Assembly (NCBI RefSeq): GCF_037392515.1
Contig: NC_090290.1
Span: 55,564,753 to 55,628,752, forward strand
Direction: 5' to 3'
Origin: Haliotis asinina
Taxonomy: Eukaryota; Mollusca; Gastropoda; Lepetellida; Haliotidae
DNA length: 64,000 bases
In this document: positions 37,801 through 48,714 of the stretch, one piece after another
How positions within the stretch are numbered: the first letter of the stretch is position 1
Layout of the letters: each line of letters starts with the position of its first letter
Notes under the pieces: model-generated
Database searches by the model: none
What the model was told of the DNA's origin: nothing
The model's input: the letters and a program-made list of their open reading frames with translations, nothing else
Made by a program: the position numbers and the translations under genes

Positions 37801-39549
37801 ATAAATTATTATTCATAGTATGCTTAGATTAATGCCATTCCAAAACCATGGCGAGATACTGGTAAGCAAAGTTACGACATGTCGTACTTTCGGTAAGACA
37901 GAGGTCGCTCAGCTTCAAATGGTGATACAACTTAAGTAGTCTGTCTCACATTCACTGAACCACATTATTTTCCCGACTTCCAAGCCCTCTCTGCGATGCT
38001 AAAGCCCTAAATTAAGCAAGTCCAGATTTCTTCAGGTTCTGAATCTCTGGTCTCCCTGGGGCTCTATCTCAATTTGTATGGGTTAGTTTGTTACTATGAA
38101 CATTATGCATATTCATAGACTAAGCATTAGGCTACAACTTCAGATGTCAGTAAAGATATATGTGGTGTTAATGGGTAATGCAGTAAAGATGCATGTGGTG
38201 TTAAGAGGTGAATGTTTAATAAAGTGACTATTGATGCACATTATATTTATTGACCCCAGTTACTGGGCTCGTGATCATGTCACGTCTAATTTGGATACTG
38301 GATTCTCTAAACGAAACATAATTAGTGAGACCAGAGGCCCGTTCCTCACAGAGAAAAGGTGAACGTAGGTCACATGCATTAACAAGGGCTTATGACTGTC
38401 GGTAGACAACGATCGCGTTGTTGAAGGGGACCAGTGTATTAGGCGGGTATGTTACACCAATCCTACCATACATAAGGCGAGTACGTTAGACCAGTTCATC
38501 ACACCTGTAAATCCTACCAATACATAAGGCGAGTACGTTAGACCAGTTCATCACACCTGTAAATCCTACCAATACATAAGGCGAGTACGTTAGACCAGTT
38601 CATTAGACCCATATATCACACCATCAGTCACAAATAGCCTAACCAATACATAAGAACAGCACATTACAAGTTGTTTATGGTTGGACCCGAAGGGTGAAGA
38701 ACATAAAGAAACATCGAGGGTACATCAACCAACAGGCTCCGAGGGACCAGTGAATAACGTATTTATCTTACCGAACACCTCAATGTCAATTATGAACTGT
38801 TTGAAGCATGGGATCGTTCACTTCAGCCAACCTGCGTGAAGCAAAAGATTCGAATTTTGTATCTTCATGTTTTTGTGAAGTCGCCGCGGAGTAATTCCAC
38901 TTCTGTATACTTACAGGGACTACATTTGAACGTTTTGTCAAAAACGTTTTATTGGAATTCAAGGCAAATCTTTTCGCAGCAATCTCCCTTCCATCGATTT
39001 GCACTCGCAAAACATTTCCGCACATCATGGGTGATTCAGTGTTATTCGAGATAAAGAAGTACAACCACGAAGTATCGAATGGATTGCATTGGCAGCGGGG
39101 TAGATTGAAAATTAATGTTCTTCGCATGTAAGTGGGGTACACTGAAAATAATAGACGAGCGCTTGGGCAATCAGAAAACGACATTTATGTGTGAGGTAAG
39201 ATAAAAGAACATATCAGGTTACAGATTAGTCTCAACTGTTTTCTCTAATCATGCGAAGAAATACGTTTCCAATGCTTTTACATCCTTGCCTAAATTTTAA
39301 TGTTCGGACACATGCATCATATTACCGATGTTTTGTGGATGGATTTTCCAAACGAAGAAACATATATTTTGCACATGTTACTTCTCATTGCAGGGAGGGA
39401 AGGAGTGCTTTTGTGGTAGCGTCATTAAAGATGGGTACAGTATACGGCCTGAGAGCGAATGCAGTTCGCTGTGCAGTGGTGACTCGAGCCCAAGGTGTGG
39501 GGGACACTGGAGGATCTCGATCTTCCAGACTGTCCAGACAGGTGCTTGA
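19486..39549 (+). CDS. Gene C: secreted PAN-like + Thr/Pro linker + WSC protein (4 exons, 246 aa)
   Basis: Exons 19486-19843, 24249-24332, 37457-37599 and 39394-39549; phases 1, 1, 0 match and the sum is 247 codons with TGA. The N terminus carries a hydrophobic stretch (GLLHCLVLFLTILLHV) read as a signal peptide; in-frame ATGs at 19486, 19498 and 19513 are alternative starts. A PAN/apple-like domain (LDCARKCVSDYLCVSFIYN) is followed by a 28-residue Thr/Pro linker and a WSC domain whose cysteines are all present (VGCYND, VCMT, CKVNC, GKECFCG, ECSSLC, CGG). WSC domains are putative carbohydrate-binding modules. No membrane anchor is seen before the stop. Weakest point: the exon 2 donor is GTTTGC, so an unseen exon in the 13-kb intron 2 is possible. 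That intron holds the 8.2-kb satellite. Confidence 0.7.
19920..19979. repeat. 24-bp tandem repeat, 2.5 copies, gene C intron 1
   Basis: Unit CAAACGGAAAACCAAAATAA followed by TCAC, just after the exon 1 donor. Confidence 0.85.
20048..20182. mobile_element. MITE with ~40-bp terminal inverted repeats
   Basis: TTTATGGATGATCCACTG at the left is the inverse of GTTGATCATCCATAAAT at the right, with pairing continuing through TATCTTAAGAATG. Gene C intron 1. Confidence 0.65.
20310..20500 (+). mobile_element. SINE family 1, diverged copy
   Basis: AAGAGGCGACTAACGGGATC, TTGACACATGTCATCG, ATCACTGGATTGGC and GCCATATAGCTGAAACATTG, with internal deletions. Gene C intron 1. Confidence 0.75.
20501..24248. other. 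Gene C intron 1, mostly unannotated
   Basis: AT-rich sequence with no supported exon; contains only the TTAAGGTT inverted repeat near 22.5 kb. Confidence 0.5.
22465..22615. repeat. TTAAGGTT-rich inverted repeat
   Basis: Repeated GTTAAGGTT/CTAAGGTT and their complements CTAACCTTAGTGCTTAAGG make an imperfect foldback. Probable MITE relic. Confidence 0.35.
24249..24332 (+). CDS. Gene C exon 2: Thr/Pro-rich linker
   Basis: The acceptor TTTCTTTCAG is strong. The 84-bp exon encodes an O-glycosylation-type stretch (repeated T, P) ending CPASPNN. The donor GTTTGC is non-consensus after the first two bases; the phase (1) fits exon 3. Confidence 0.6.
24937..25241. repeat. 30-bp minisatellite in gene C intron 2 (~10 units)
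   Basis: Unit AACGTCCTTCTGCCCCGGGA then CAATTATCTT, with alternating variants (TCCTT/TCCCT, GGGAC/GGTAC) that suggest a 60-90 bp higher-order order. The length is a multiple of 3, which produces a 106-codon open frame of NYLN..LPR repeats. Confidence 0.9.
25375..25480 (-). mobile_element. tRNA-derived SINE head
   Basis: Minus strand: box-A-like TTGCTTAGTGGATAAAAC and box B GGGTTCGAAACC, 60 bp apart. No 3' tail recognised. Confidence 0.5.
25485..26115. mobile_element. Putative non-autonomous DNA element with ~40-bp inverted ends
   Basis: AACGTTTCCTTTTGCACGA at the left pairs with CGTGTAAAAGGAAACGTA at the right, and GTGTGACGTCGTACGAC with GTCACACGACGTCGTACG. The interior shows no transposase. 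A 157-codon minus frame (25793-26266) overlaps and matches nothing I know. Gene C intron 2. Confidence 0.4.
26326..26412. mobile_element. Small foldback (MITE relic)
   Basis: ATAACATGATCC..CATTATTGAAAAGTAAGCC is mirrored by GGCTTACTTTTCAATAATG..GGATTATGTTAT around a 17-bp loop. Confidence 0.65.
26568..26970 (+). mobile_element. SINE family 1 with a nested MITE
   Basis: Same consensus as 18569-18843, interrupted at 26762-26868 by a small inverted-repeat element after GGTCCAG. Long (CACT)n tail. Confidence 0.88.
26762..26868. mobile_element. MITE (imperfect ~35-bp terminal inverted repeats)
   Basis: Left arm ATTTTCGATGCTCTCTTAGC, right arm GAGAGAGTTTCGAAAATCTA; the two fold back on each other. 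It splits a SINE, which proves insertion. Confidence 0.75.
26971..28914. other. Gene C intron 2, unique part before the satellite
   Basis: One SINE tail fragment; otherwise no recognisable feature. Confidence 0.5.
27738..27792 (-). mobile_element. SINE 3' tail fragment
   Basis: GTGAGTGAGATTAGTTTAAA then GCCGCACTCAGCAATATTCT. Confidence 0.65.
28915..37085. repeat. 8.2-kb satellite, ~26-bp unit, in gene C intron 2
   Basis: Unit AAGACATCTAACCCCTGTG then AGGAAAT (25-27 bp; variants TATGGGAAAA, TATTGG, CGAACC), about 310 copies, all in one orientation. Larger segments recur: about 29.7-31.3 kb matches 33.67-35.3 kb at an offset of 3968 bp, 29.16-29.64 kb recurs at about 32.71-33.19 kb, and a block at 31.04 kb recurs at 32.15, 35.01 and 36.04 kb. 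Each unit contains CTAACCC. Open frames here are by-products of unit length. Confidence 0.95.
37457..37599 (+). CDS. Gene C exon 3: N-terminal half of WSC domain
   Basis: The acceptor is TCTTTACAG at 37448-37456; its first two bases complete a GTT codon from exon 2. It encodes HTYVGCYNDN..RRILPYG, the WSC start, and ends in GYTFFGVE at donor GTAAAC. Confidence 0.78.
37665..37790 (+). mobile_element. SINE family 1, degenerate fragment
   Basis: GCAACCCAAGCTTGCCGTAA and CGGATCGGATGGTCTGGGTC follow the family order. Just after gene C exon 3. Confidence 0.5.
38460..38625. repeat. 52-bp tandem repeat, 3 copies, gene C intron 3
   Basis: ATAAGGCGAGTACGTTAGAC recurs at 52-bp spacing from about 38472; the third copy diverges at its 3' end. 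Confidence 0.88.
39394..39549 (+). CDS. Gene C exon 4: C-terminal half of WSC domain and stop
   Basis: The acceptor CATTGCAG is followed by GGKECFCG, the classical WSC centre, and CGGHWRISIFQT, its end. The stop TGA closes at 39549. A CAGGTGCTT near the end could be read as a donor but is poor, so the stop is preferred. Confidence 0.78.
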   Translation, partial: GGKECFCGSVIKDGYSIRPESECSSLCSGDSSPRCGGHWRISIFQTVQTGA

Positions 39550-40314
39550 ATCAGTCACCAGTATTGTGATGTGCAGTTCATTGACACTAGACTCTGCCCC
39601 GCACTGTGTCATGGAAGTGTAAATGTACATCACTGACCTACCGAGGAAGACAGTCGTGTACATTTTTTTCTGATAAACAAAGGTTCTGTGCTTTTGATAC
39701 AAACTATTTAATGCCCCCACACCTTTAGAATTGTGGGTACAGTTTGTTAGCGCTGATATCACAGCTTATGTCAGCAGTAGCGACTCGTTTCAAACTTTTC
39801 ATCCATGCACAAGTCCGATACATGCTGCCGTTGTTGCAGTGAGGTGAAGATTGTTATCTAAATTTATTGCAGTAATCACTGCTTTTGTATTTAGTACCTA
39901 TTAATTGATTCTAACATTGTAATATCTTTCAAGTAATTTTTAAACCCTGTTAATTTTGGAATACAATTAGTAATTATATCTCTTTGATGTTTGATGGTTT
40001 GACGTGAGTTGTTTTATGGACTGTTTCCCTACCAACTGCTAGTATCAAGTTTATGACTCAAGACGTAACAATGTTCATTAGACATGTCTTCTGAAAGCGT
40101 TCCGTTGCAATATTATGTGTCATGATTAGATACTTTTGATCGCTGAAAACAAACAAAAGGTGTCCCACAGATGACGCCTGTCATGCGGCCATACAAACAT
40201 CAAACATTGTTCACCTGGCACAAGAACAAACAAAGATCAAACAAAGATCAAACAATAGCTTTAAAATTCATTTGGTTCCTGATGTAAAGAAAATAGAATT
40301 ATTGGCTTTTGAAA

Positions 40315-40320
40315 AATAAA
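40315..40320 (+). promoter_or_regulatory. Possible polyadenylation signal of gene C
   Basis: AATAAA about 770 bp after the gene C stop, in AT-rich sequence with no other gene. Only the hexamer supports it. Confidence 0.3.
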
Positions 40321-40377
40321 ATATTATGTATCAAGTTTAATGCTTTCAGATTGTCTTGTGAATATTCATACACTCAT

Positions 40378-40719
40378 AAACACACACACACACACTCAAT
40401 CTCTCTCTCGCACACCCACACACGCAAACACACACACACGCAAACACATACATACATACATACATACATACATACATACATACATACATACATACATACA
40501 TACATACATACATACATACATACATACATTTCTATAGTTCAGCTGCTATTGGGAGCTTTGTTTTCCCTCGATCATGGGATGCCCATCATAACGGCACATC
40601 GTCTGAACTCCCTGCGGAACCTACAAATCTTGTTGCCTACTGGAGTTACTGTGGCACGGATACTGCCCATGAAACATTTAGACTCACTTAGACTCGCTTA
40701 TATATATATATATATATAT
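40378..40719. repeat. (CA)n, (CATA)n and (TA)n microsatellites
   Basis: CA-rich run 40378-40445, then (CATA)n to 40529, and a separate (TA)n at about 40698-40719. The long plus-strand open frame here is low-complexity. Confidence 0.9.
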
Positions 40720-41689
40720 GGTTACATCGGAGATGAATTTCTGTGTTTGTTAAGCTTTGTTATGGATTCACCTATTTTCAACGATTTTTATCATTCATTG
40801 ATCTTTTCAACCTTTCAAATTTGTTTTACAATACACCAGTTTACCTGTAAACTGTACCTTGAAACAGTATCTAATATTTGGCAAATTCTAATTTAGAACA
40901 GGTGACTGAAGTGAGAGGCTGTATTTACGTTAGTGAGTCTAAACTTTTGATAGGAAGCATAGATAAATTTTACGCGTATGTACACAGATGTTCTGCAGTA
41001 TAACAGTAGTAACACAGAGGCAGATCCAGAAGGGATGCAGGGGTGTGCACCCTCTACCCCACCCCCCTATATGTGCTGAGAGTTTATGAAATGAACATTG
41101 AGGGTCTCGTGAAAACGTTTCTAAATTATGTGTATAAAATCGACATATGTTCAGAATAAGATCATCCCAAAAGAATGGAAGGGTGATGGAGTTGGAATTC
41201 TGTGTAATTATGACAAATAATGCCATATGTGCTTTCGAGTGTCATCGGTCAGTATCATATCTGAGGGCAATACACACCGGAGATCAATGTCCAGTATTAT
41301 ATACTATTGTTGACACTATCCCAAGACACTGATATGTACAATCGATCCTGTGTTAGATGAAAGTGTCCTGTTTATCTTACAGTGGTCATTCTCTGGCACT
41401 CCAGAGTGAAATGTCCGCTGTATGCCTGACACTGCAGCTTCGTCGTATTTCTTGTCATGTCTTGGCATACAGGTTAGTATTAGCCGTGAGATCTCCAAAC
41501 GTTTATTCGGGTTTTTTTGATGAATTTCCCCACATCATCCACAATGATAAATTTCTTCTCTATTTCAGCATAGCACCTTCCAGCGATGTGAATGGCTAAC
41601 ATGAGAACTCTGACATCACTGGCACTACTTTCATCACTGATCCCATTCATGATTTTCATTCAGAAGTTTTCACACCTTTTGAGAGCATG

Positions 41690-42215
41690 TAAAACGACGA
41701 TCCCCAACTTGAAACGTTTCACAGTACCATATATATAGACAAGGCCGGAGGCTTCGGTGTACCCCACCTGCCTCTTTGCCGATCGCTACGCTACCGTTAC
41801 ATGCAGTCGATTAAAAGTTCACCTAAACATAATCATTGGTGATTGGCCAATCGATCACCACTCATGACACCTACCAATAGAAAGGACGTACGGCTGCATA
41901 AAAGGGGGTGTGATCAAAGCAAGCCCTATCATTGGTCGACGGTTGATATTCACTGTTATTCACATTCATCTTGGCCGTGTTCCGCTGCTAATTAAACGCT
42001 CCCTCTTATGATCTTCTTTGTGAACACTTCTCAACATGACGACTAGCCCGACAGTGATGGCCGACTGACGTTCAGGCAAGATTTAGGTCACGTTGTTCGA
42101 AATGTTACACTTCACAAGTGTTTTGCTGAATTACATTATTGCATTTGAAACCAAATCCTCAATTGAAAAGAATTAAAGTTTCATTCCGACTTGATTCTGT
42201 CTTAGTTTGTTTGTT
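41690..42215 (+). promoter_or_regulatory. Promoter-like or LTR-like segment
   Basis: ATTGGT/CCAAT-type boxes (TCATTGGTGATTGGCCAAT, ACCAATAGAAAGG) precede GCATAAAAGGGGG (about 41896), a plausible TATA box. No long frame follows; ATTAAAGTTTCATTCCGACT at about 42172 could be a polyadenylation region. May be a solo LTR. Confidence 0.3.
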
Positions 42216-42524
42216 TTCTTGATTAGTTATAGGAAATACATTTCCTCTACGCAGCGTACTTATTCCTGTAGTGAAGTGGTTGACATTTCAATCACCAATA
42301 TGATGTAATTATCCGCGTTAAACACGAAAAAAACATTTCTTTATTTTAACGATTTTTTATTGTTTAGAATGTGGGTTTTTTTTGGTCAAACCAAAATTGT
42401 TTCACTTGGGACATTAACTTGTCATGTCCTATATATAAGTATTGATTGGCACTCTCACATGATAAGTATATCAATAACTATTAATTATCAGTTAACTGTT
42501 GTGGATGACAAAGGCTGAACTCAC

Positions 42525-42905
42525 CCAACTTGATGTAATGAATACAGTTCTGCACCGTATCATTTACACAGTCGCCCTCGATGGTTACACGTGCTTGTTT
42601 TACATGGGACATGAACACTTGACGTCATTGCACATAAACTAGACACACGAGCAATCTGTGGTTCAGCTTCTGGCACAGTCAAGTTCACTGACAACTACAG
42701 CTGGTTCTGTCACCCCACTGGAACACAAATGGCCATTCAGGTGGTCAGAATGACCGAAGGTGGCTGTTCTTTCCGAGGCAATTTTGTTACGTGAAGCAAA
42801 ATTGTTACAGAAAGTGAACTGGTCAAGAACAAGGCTAACTGCCCTCTGGAACACGGCATCAGCACACACGTCCTCTTTTAAAAATCTGTCGAGTTTCTCG
42901 GAAAA
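42525..42905 (-). pseudogene. Broken copy of the gene C PAN exon
   Basis: The minus strand reads FGHSDHLNGHLCSSG and ELDCARS, matching FLHSDHLNGHLCSYG and QLDCARK of gene C exon 1. Nucleotide similarity runs from the signal-peptide region (around 42905) to a preserved donor GTGAGT (42524-42519). Stops follow directly after the CAR motif, further stops and small indels follow, and the ATG before the mature domain is lost (AACAAAATT instead of AACAATGG). No partner exons were found downstream on this strand. This is a decayed paralogue or single-exon duplicate. Confidence 0.75.
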
Positions 42906-44786
42906 CATTAAGTCTTTATAAACTGACACTTGACACATGCACTAAAACGTTTGCCTGCATAGTCACTACATACCTCATCAAATATGATCAAATACCTCGA
43001 ATATATCTTCATTAAACTCCTATTTAAACCTATATTACATGCATCATCGGCTGTTTTTAGTTACTTTGATCGTAAGAATATACATGTTTCATAACAGATG
43101 ATCAATAACAGATGATCGGTTTATTGAAGTGATTATATTTATGACATTGCTATAGAAAATGTCGCTGGCTTGTCGTTAATATTACATCGAACAGGATTAT
43201 GTCAAAACAAATATATCACTATCATGAAACATTGTAAATGTGATTAGTACAGGAAAAATTATCTATTTTCCGTGAACACCTTTGTTAGCATACCATATGT
43301 ACAATGAGCAATGATTTCACTGTGAACGTATCGAGGTGAAGGTTTCATAACGAATGATCAATTGCGGAATGGATTAAGAGACGTTACCGATTCACCATCA
43401 CGAACAATGGCTCGATTTCTGATGCTTATCTACATCAAAATAGCAACTAACAATTTCCCCCAAGAGGTATTGGTGAGCGAGCTGTCTAAAGCGCCGCACA
43501 AATAAGCGAGAGGCTCCTGGATCCATCCCAACTTGTGATCGCGTGTAAAAACCGTGGAGTTGCATGTCCTTCCAGGGTTTTTACAACTCATAGTGTGCAA
43601 TGCACAAACCTCTGCACTTAAAAGAACCCACTCATCCGATGGTACGTGACCAGATGATAAACACAGTAACACGTGCATACACCTAATTGCTGGTATAGTA
43701 ACATGCAGTATCATTGGACAAAATTCTGTGACTATGTGTCCCAGTAATAATGACTAGGACTGAGCTGATGAGCTTTACCAGCCTGACTGTGCCAGGATCA
43801 CTCGAACTCTCTTCGCTGCGTTTCTATCTTCATCTGTAAATCATAATAACGATCTGAAAAGAAGGAGCCGCCAATGTGGCCATGACTCGACTATCCAAAC
43901 TGGTCTGAACAGCAGGTGTTCTCATACACCAGGTATTGGCAACACCATCACCTCGCTTGCACGTCGGTATTCGTACACTTAGAGATATAGCAAAGCAGCG
44001 TATGTTTCTTTAAATCAAGAATGAGACGTGAGCGCCAAAGAATGAGCAGTCTGTAATAGATGCAGCGAACCTTGTACATTACAGGGAAGGCCAGATGTTT
44101 ATCATCTGTTGTTTCTGTACGGATTGTATAAACACCGATCACGACCCAGAGTCGATCATCTGGTGTTTTTATACACATTGTATCAACACCGATCATTTTA
44201 GAATTATATGATATTTGTATAGCACCAATATCCATCTCAGCACAGCTGCTTTGTTTCCCTCGATCATTGAGTGTGAAACTCATTAGCTCATCGTATTCCT
44301 TTTTCTTCAATCTCAGCTCCCTGAGTAGTATACAACTCTTTCAGGTGTAACCGGAGTGGTTTTGTATATACCACAAAGATAAACAGGTTTCAGTAGATGT
44401 CAGCTGTAATTGGCAAACTCGTAACAAAAGGCCCGAGTGTTGGCACTGTGCCCATTTGGACGTCAAAAACGTCATCAAATATGTTTTCAACACCTGTAAA
44501 AAAGCTATATATGCTGACCAGTGAAGGAGACTGGAGTGGAATGTAATCTGACCCACAGAGTTTCTGCTTGGGAATATAATGGGTCTAGGGCAGAGACAAG
44601 ACAACAGGTGAAATGAACAACGTAGGCGCTGGGCTGACTGTGCTTTTTTGAAAGTGAAGTAAGTTAGATTAAGTGGTTAACCTGGAGCTAGACTTACTGA
44701 TTAAAATACAAGTTAAAATATACTGGCTAATGTATACAATTTAAATAGTCCTACATTCTTCCCTTCCCAGGAAAATCACGTCTCTG

Positions 44787-46455
44787 TCATCCTGTGTTCT
44801 GGCGTGTGAGAATATGTGGAAATGCTTTTGTGATGTCCGGTGCAGTATCTTGTAATGTTCCAGTGTTGGTTAAATGCTCTAGGTACCAAACCCTAGCCAT
44901 CCAGTCTGGTTCTTCTGTGATATGGCTGAGTGCATACTGTCCTGAACGCACCCAACTAGGAGGTTGCCTAGCACGTGTCGACCTTCGTGGTGCCACACTG
45001 ACACAACTAGTGTCTGGAGCAGAGTCATCTGCGATGTCCATTTTTTCAGCTGCTTCAGGTGAAGACACAAGGTCCAAAACATCATTATTTGTCCCTTCAC
45101 TTTCAGGAATGACGCCATCTCTGTGTAGATCTGATGTATTAATACCAGCATCTTCATCCACTTCATCATCAGAAGGATTCATCTCTGTTTCTCCCGCTCT
45201 TGGAACGTGACCGTCACCATCAGGGGCGTCTTCCGCTGCTACTTCTGTCTCATGATCGTCACCACTCGCCTGAGCAGCAGTACCCGTATCTGCAGAAACA
45301 TCCTGTTTGGTATCTGTTGGAATACCAGACACTGCAGCATCTCTAATTTTGTGGATCTCTACAATTACGTCTTCCTGGCTGATGTTATCATCTGGTCGTA
45401 CTCTATCTGGTTCTGGTGGTGGTCTAGATAGTCTTGGCCTTGGTGCGGGTTTGGGTTTGGCTAATGGAGGTCCTGCTTCGGAAGACGACTCACCCTTATC
45501 AAAGTCATTAAGAGCACCGATGGGCAAATGAAGATCCCTATGCAAAGTCTTCTGTCGACCTTCGCCATTCACCTTTTTCACCACAAAGACAGGAACATCT
45601 TGATTAGGCTGAGACAGAACGATGTAAGGATTCTCCTCCCGTTTGTCTGACAGATTATGTTTGCCTTCAAAAGCCAATATCTTTACTAGCACGCTGTCTC
45701 CAGTCTGCATTGTGGTTCCCTTCACCCTTGCGTCGTGTCCTTTCTTCTGCGTGTCACGAGACGTTTTGGCGGAAGTCAAGGCTAGTTCATACGAATGCTT
45801 CAATCGTTTCCATAGTGATCTAGTACTCACTGAGTGATGTCTGTCTCATGCCAAGTTATAATTCAAAGGCAAGGTCTAGAGGGAGACGTGGTTACCTACC
45901 AAACATTAAGAAGGACGGCGATTGTCCAGCTGAATCATGGCGTGTGCAATAATAAGCATGCACAAGAGGCCCAATGTGGGATTTCCAATCGCTCTTCTTG
46001 TCAGGGGACAAAGTTCCCAACATGTCGCATAATGTGCGCTTGAACCTCTCACACACGCCATTTCCCATAGGATGATATGGTGTCATTCTGGATGTTCTTC
46101 ATGAACACAGTTCCTTTATACGATTTCCATCATAGATTGCCCCTTGATGAGAGTGTATGCGCTCTGGCATCCCATAATGCACCGTGAAGTTGTCAAAGAA
46201 AGCTTCTGCTGTAGTCTTGGCTGTCATATTGTTGGTGACATATGCCTGTGCATAACTGGCGAAATGATCCGTGGCAACTAAAACACAGTGCTTCCCTCCT
46301 TTGCATGGCTCAAGATCCAAGAAATCCATTGATGCTAACTCTAGTGGTTGAGTGGTTTCAATTCCTAAGAGACGAGCTCTCTGATTGGTTGGAGTCTTAC
46401 AACAAATGCATAGCCTGCAGTTTGTGATCCATTCATCAACGTCTTTAGACATGCC
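44787..46455 (-). pseudogene. Ty3/Gypsy-type integrase and C-terminal tail remnant
   Basis: The minus strand reads zinc-binding CRLCICC, then core motifs MDFLDLEP, HYGMPERIHSHQGA and TPYHPMGNGVCERF, then a 347-residue C-terminal frame with VLVKILAFEGKHNLSDK and NPYIVL typical of the integrase C-terminal domain. The second catalytic Asp (normally HSDQG) is His. A frameshift lies near 46090 and stops near 45885 and 45845. No protease, RT or LTRs were found nearby, so this is a 5'-truncated fragment. The C-terminal proline/acidic tail ends at TGA/TAG near 44787. Confidence 0.8.
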
Positions 46456-46559
46456 TGGCTAGAAGAATCTATCTACCAAGAAAGACAAAGTTCAAAGTCC
46501 CTCCGCCCCTTCTTACCCACTAAGATTTCTCTTCATAAATTCTAACGGTTGCTGTGGCT

Positions 46560-46790
46560 AGGTTATAGAGCCAGTGAAATAGTAATGTAACCTGCAGTAT
46601 TTGCAGACATACGATATATCTTGCTTTGGGGTGAAGTGCCGTTATAATACTAATGCAAAATTGCTGTGTGTGCAGTCATTTGATGATGTATATCGTCTGG
46701 GCTGAAGAGCCGTTAAAATACTATGTAAACTGCCGTATGTGCAGTCGGCATGTATTGTTTCGACTGAAGCTGTTAAATAGGGAGGTTGTA
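46560..46790. repeat. Diverged ~75-bp tandem repeat, about 3 copies
   Basis: Recurring blocks GAAGTGCCGTTATAATACTA, GAAGAGCCGTTAAAATACTA and a third form, each followed by a GCAGT..GTGCAG segment. Located just upstream of the Ty3/Gypsy remnant. Origin unknown. Confidence 0.5.
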
Positions 46791-47242
46791 TTAATATTGT
46801 ATATCCATATATATGTTGTCAGTACAAACACTTGTTGTGGGTTATTAGTGATGTGATTAACTGATACAGTTTTTAAAATATACTTGTTTAGTACACTCGT
46901 ATGCTAGTTACTTGTGTACCGTACATAAGACATTGGTGTGTAGAAAGTGTTTATTAGATCACATGTATACTGTAAACCCTCCGGTAGTAGCTGTTTGCAT
47001 TCGTTGAGGGAACACGGTTCCAGAGTATTTTCTCCAGAGTGTTGTTTTCCTCTGGTTTTACGTAGCGGCCAGCAGGAAGATACTGTGATCAGACATATGT
47101 AACGAATGTATGATGCCGTTGTGTGAATATATATCGGTCGTGCTACGCACAGCGTGTCCCACTGTTTAATGTGCTGTTATGTTGCGTGACGGTTGGGTAT
47201 AGCTGAATAGCAGTAGGAAGTCCCCCTCATCGAAACCGTCGT

Positions 47243-47368
47243 TATAACAATGCGTGGTATGGATTTACAGCTTCTCTACTATTTACAACACGGCGGTCTA
47301 CTTCTTGCCCCAGAAAAGCTGTGTTGTAAACAATAAAGAAGTTGTAAGTCCATACCATACGTTGTTAT
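47243..47368. repeat. 126-bp hairpin with ~51-bp arms
   Basis: ATAACAATGCGTGGTATGGA is mirrored by TCCATACCATACGTTGTTAT; pairing continues through TTTACAACAC on both arms with a loop of about 24 bp. Either a foldback transposon or a hairpin RNA source. Confidence 0.7.
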
Positions 47369-47866
47369 GCTACCTTCCAACTTCTGAATGCCCATCAAGC
47401 ATCTGAACCATCATCACATTCCCGACATTTCCAGAAAGAGTACAAAAAACTCGTTTATCAGAACAGACCCAGCTACAATGGCAGCCACATAGAGATGGCT
47501 TCAAACAAGACAAAACAAATCTCGGTTGATCATCTTTAGATAATGATGACTTGTTCTTTAAGTGGTACTTATGCGAGTTTATATGGATTTCGCCGCGTGT
47601 TGTTCATGTAGAGCTTTAAGTACATGATAACCAGAATGTGATGCTAACTGTGAGCCGGAATAAAACACCAAGACGCATATAGAAATGTGTTTTTGCTGCA
47701 TCTTATCTGGCTGTAATTGTAACCATTTAATACGACGCACTGGGGCATCATGATCAATGCGCTGCATTGTGGGTGACTGTTGACAGAAGGACGCCATTAG
47801 CGAGGACAAGTGTCCAGATACAGTGTCCATGACACGCTGAACTAAACCTCCTTCCAAAACAACAAG

Positions 47867-48022
47867 GGGCGATGGGGTAGTCTAGTGTTTAAAGCGTTCG
47901 CTCGTCACGGTGAAGGTTCGATTCCCCACTTGGGTACAATGTGTGAAGCCCATTTTCAGTGTTCCCTGCCGTGATATTGCTGGAATATTGCTAAAAGCGG
48001 CGCAAACCACAACTCACTGTAA
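47867..48022 (+). mobile_element. SINE family 2, full copy (tRNA head)
   Basis: Box-A-like GGTAGTCTAGTGTTTAAAGC, box B GGTTCGATTCC, body GTGTGAAGCCCATTTTC, tail hairpin GCCGTGATATTGC..AAGCGGCGC and AACTCAC. Confidence 0.85.
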
Positions 48023-48714
48023 GCTGCAACTGTGACTGTGATATAAGATATTTTCACGTCACCCGCGGGAAATTGCTACCTTCTTCAGAATGTTCCAATA
48101 TACTCGTTATTTACATTATTATTTATCGATCCATTGTTATTATTTATTATATGTTCATTTCATGATAGTTGCATGTAACATTTTAGCATTCACCTTGAGT
48201 GAAAGTATAAATGCTGATATGTCCAAAGTTTCAGTATTATATATATTTATCACTTGACCATGCTTGTTTCTCAGTTTGCTTTTATATACTAGTATCTTCT
48301 ATCAACATTTGATGTGCCATAAGTAATGTATTTGATTAGCAGGGACTCTCTTGCTTCTGGTTTTCACAAGCAGTCATATGGAACAGCGGTAATGGGCGTG
48401 GCACACGCATGAAAGCCATTGTATTACATTCGAGGGCATTTTATTATGGAATTTCATTCGTAACTGTTAGAGTTCATTGTGAGTGGAGGATGGACATTGA
48501 CGCTGACGTAGACAAAACCGTAAACCAGTCGTCTAAACCTTCAACAGTGAGGTATCACTATCAATGCAACTGTCATCAATAGAGAGCAGACGAGGTCCTG
48601 AAGGATCCAGGTTCCAACTTAATATTGTCGCAAGCCGCTGGTCTCAGTGACTATGTGCATGTCAGGAAACAATTTGTTGCAGAGTCGATGGAATATCTTA
48701 ATGGCATAATATTT

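Larger units (their letters stand above)
40720..44786. other. Tail-to-tail intergenic region, left part
   Basis: Holds the promoter-like segment and the PAN pseudogene; no other supported gene in 40720-41689 or 42906-44786. Confidence 0.45.

Noticed and set aside
40309-40896. 195-codon frame with HTHTH and YIHTYIHT
   Set aside because: Microsatellite translation.
44794-45210. 138-codon plus-strand frame
   Set aside because: Antisense of the Ty3/Gypsy C-terminal frame, which has recognisable motifs.
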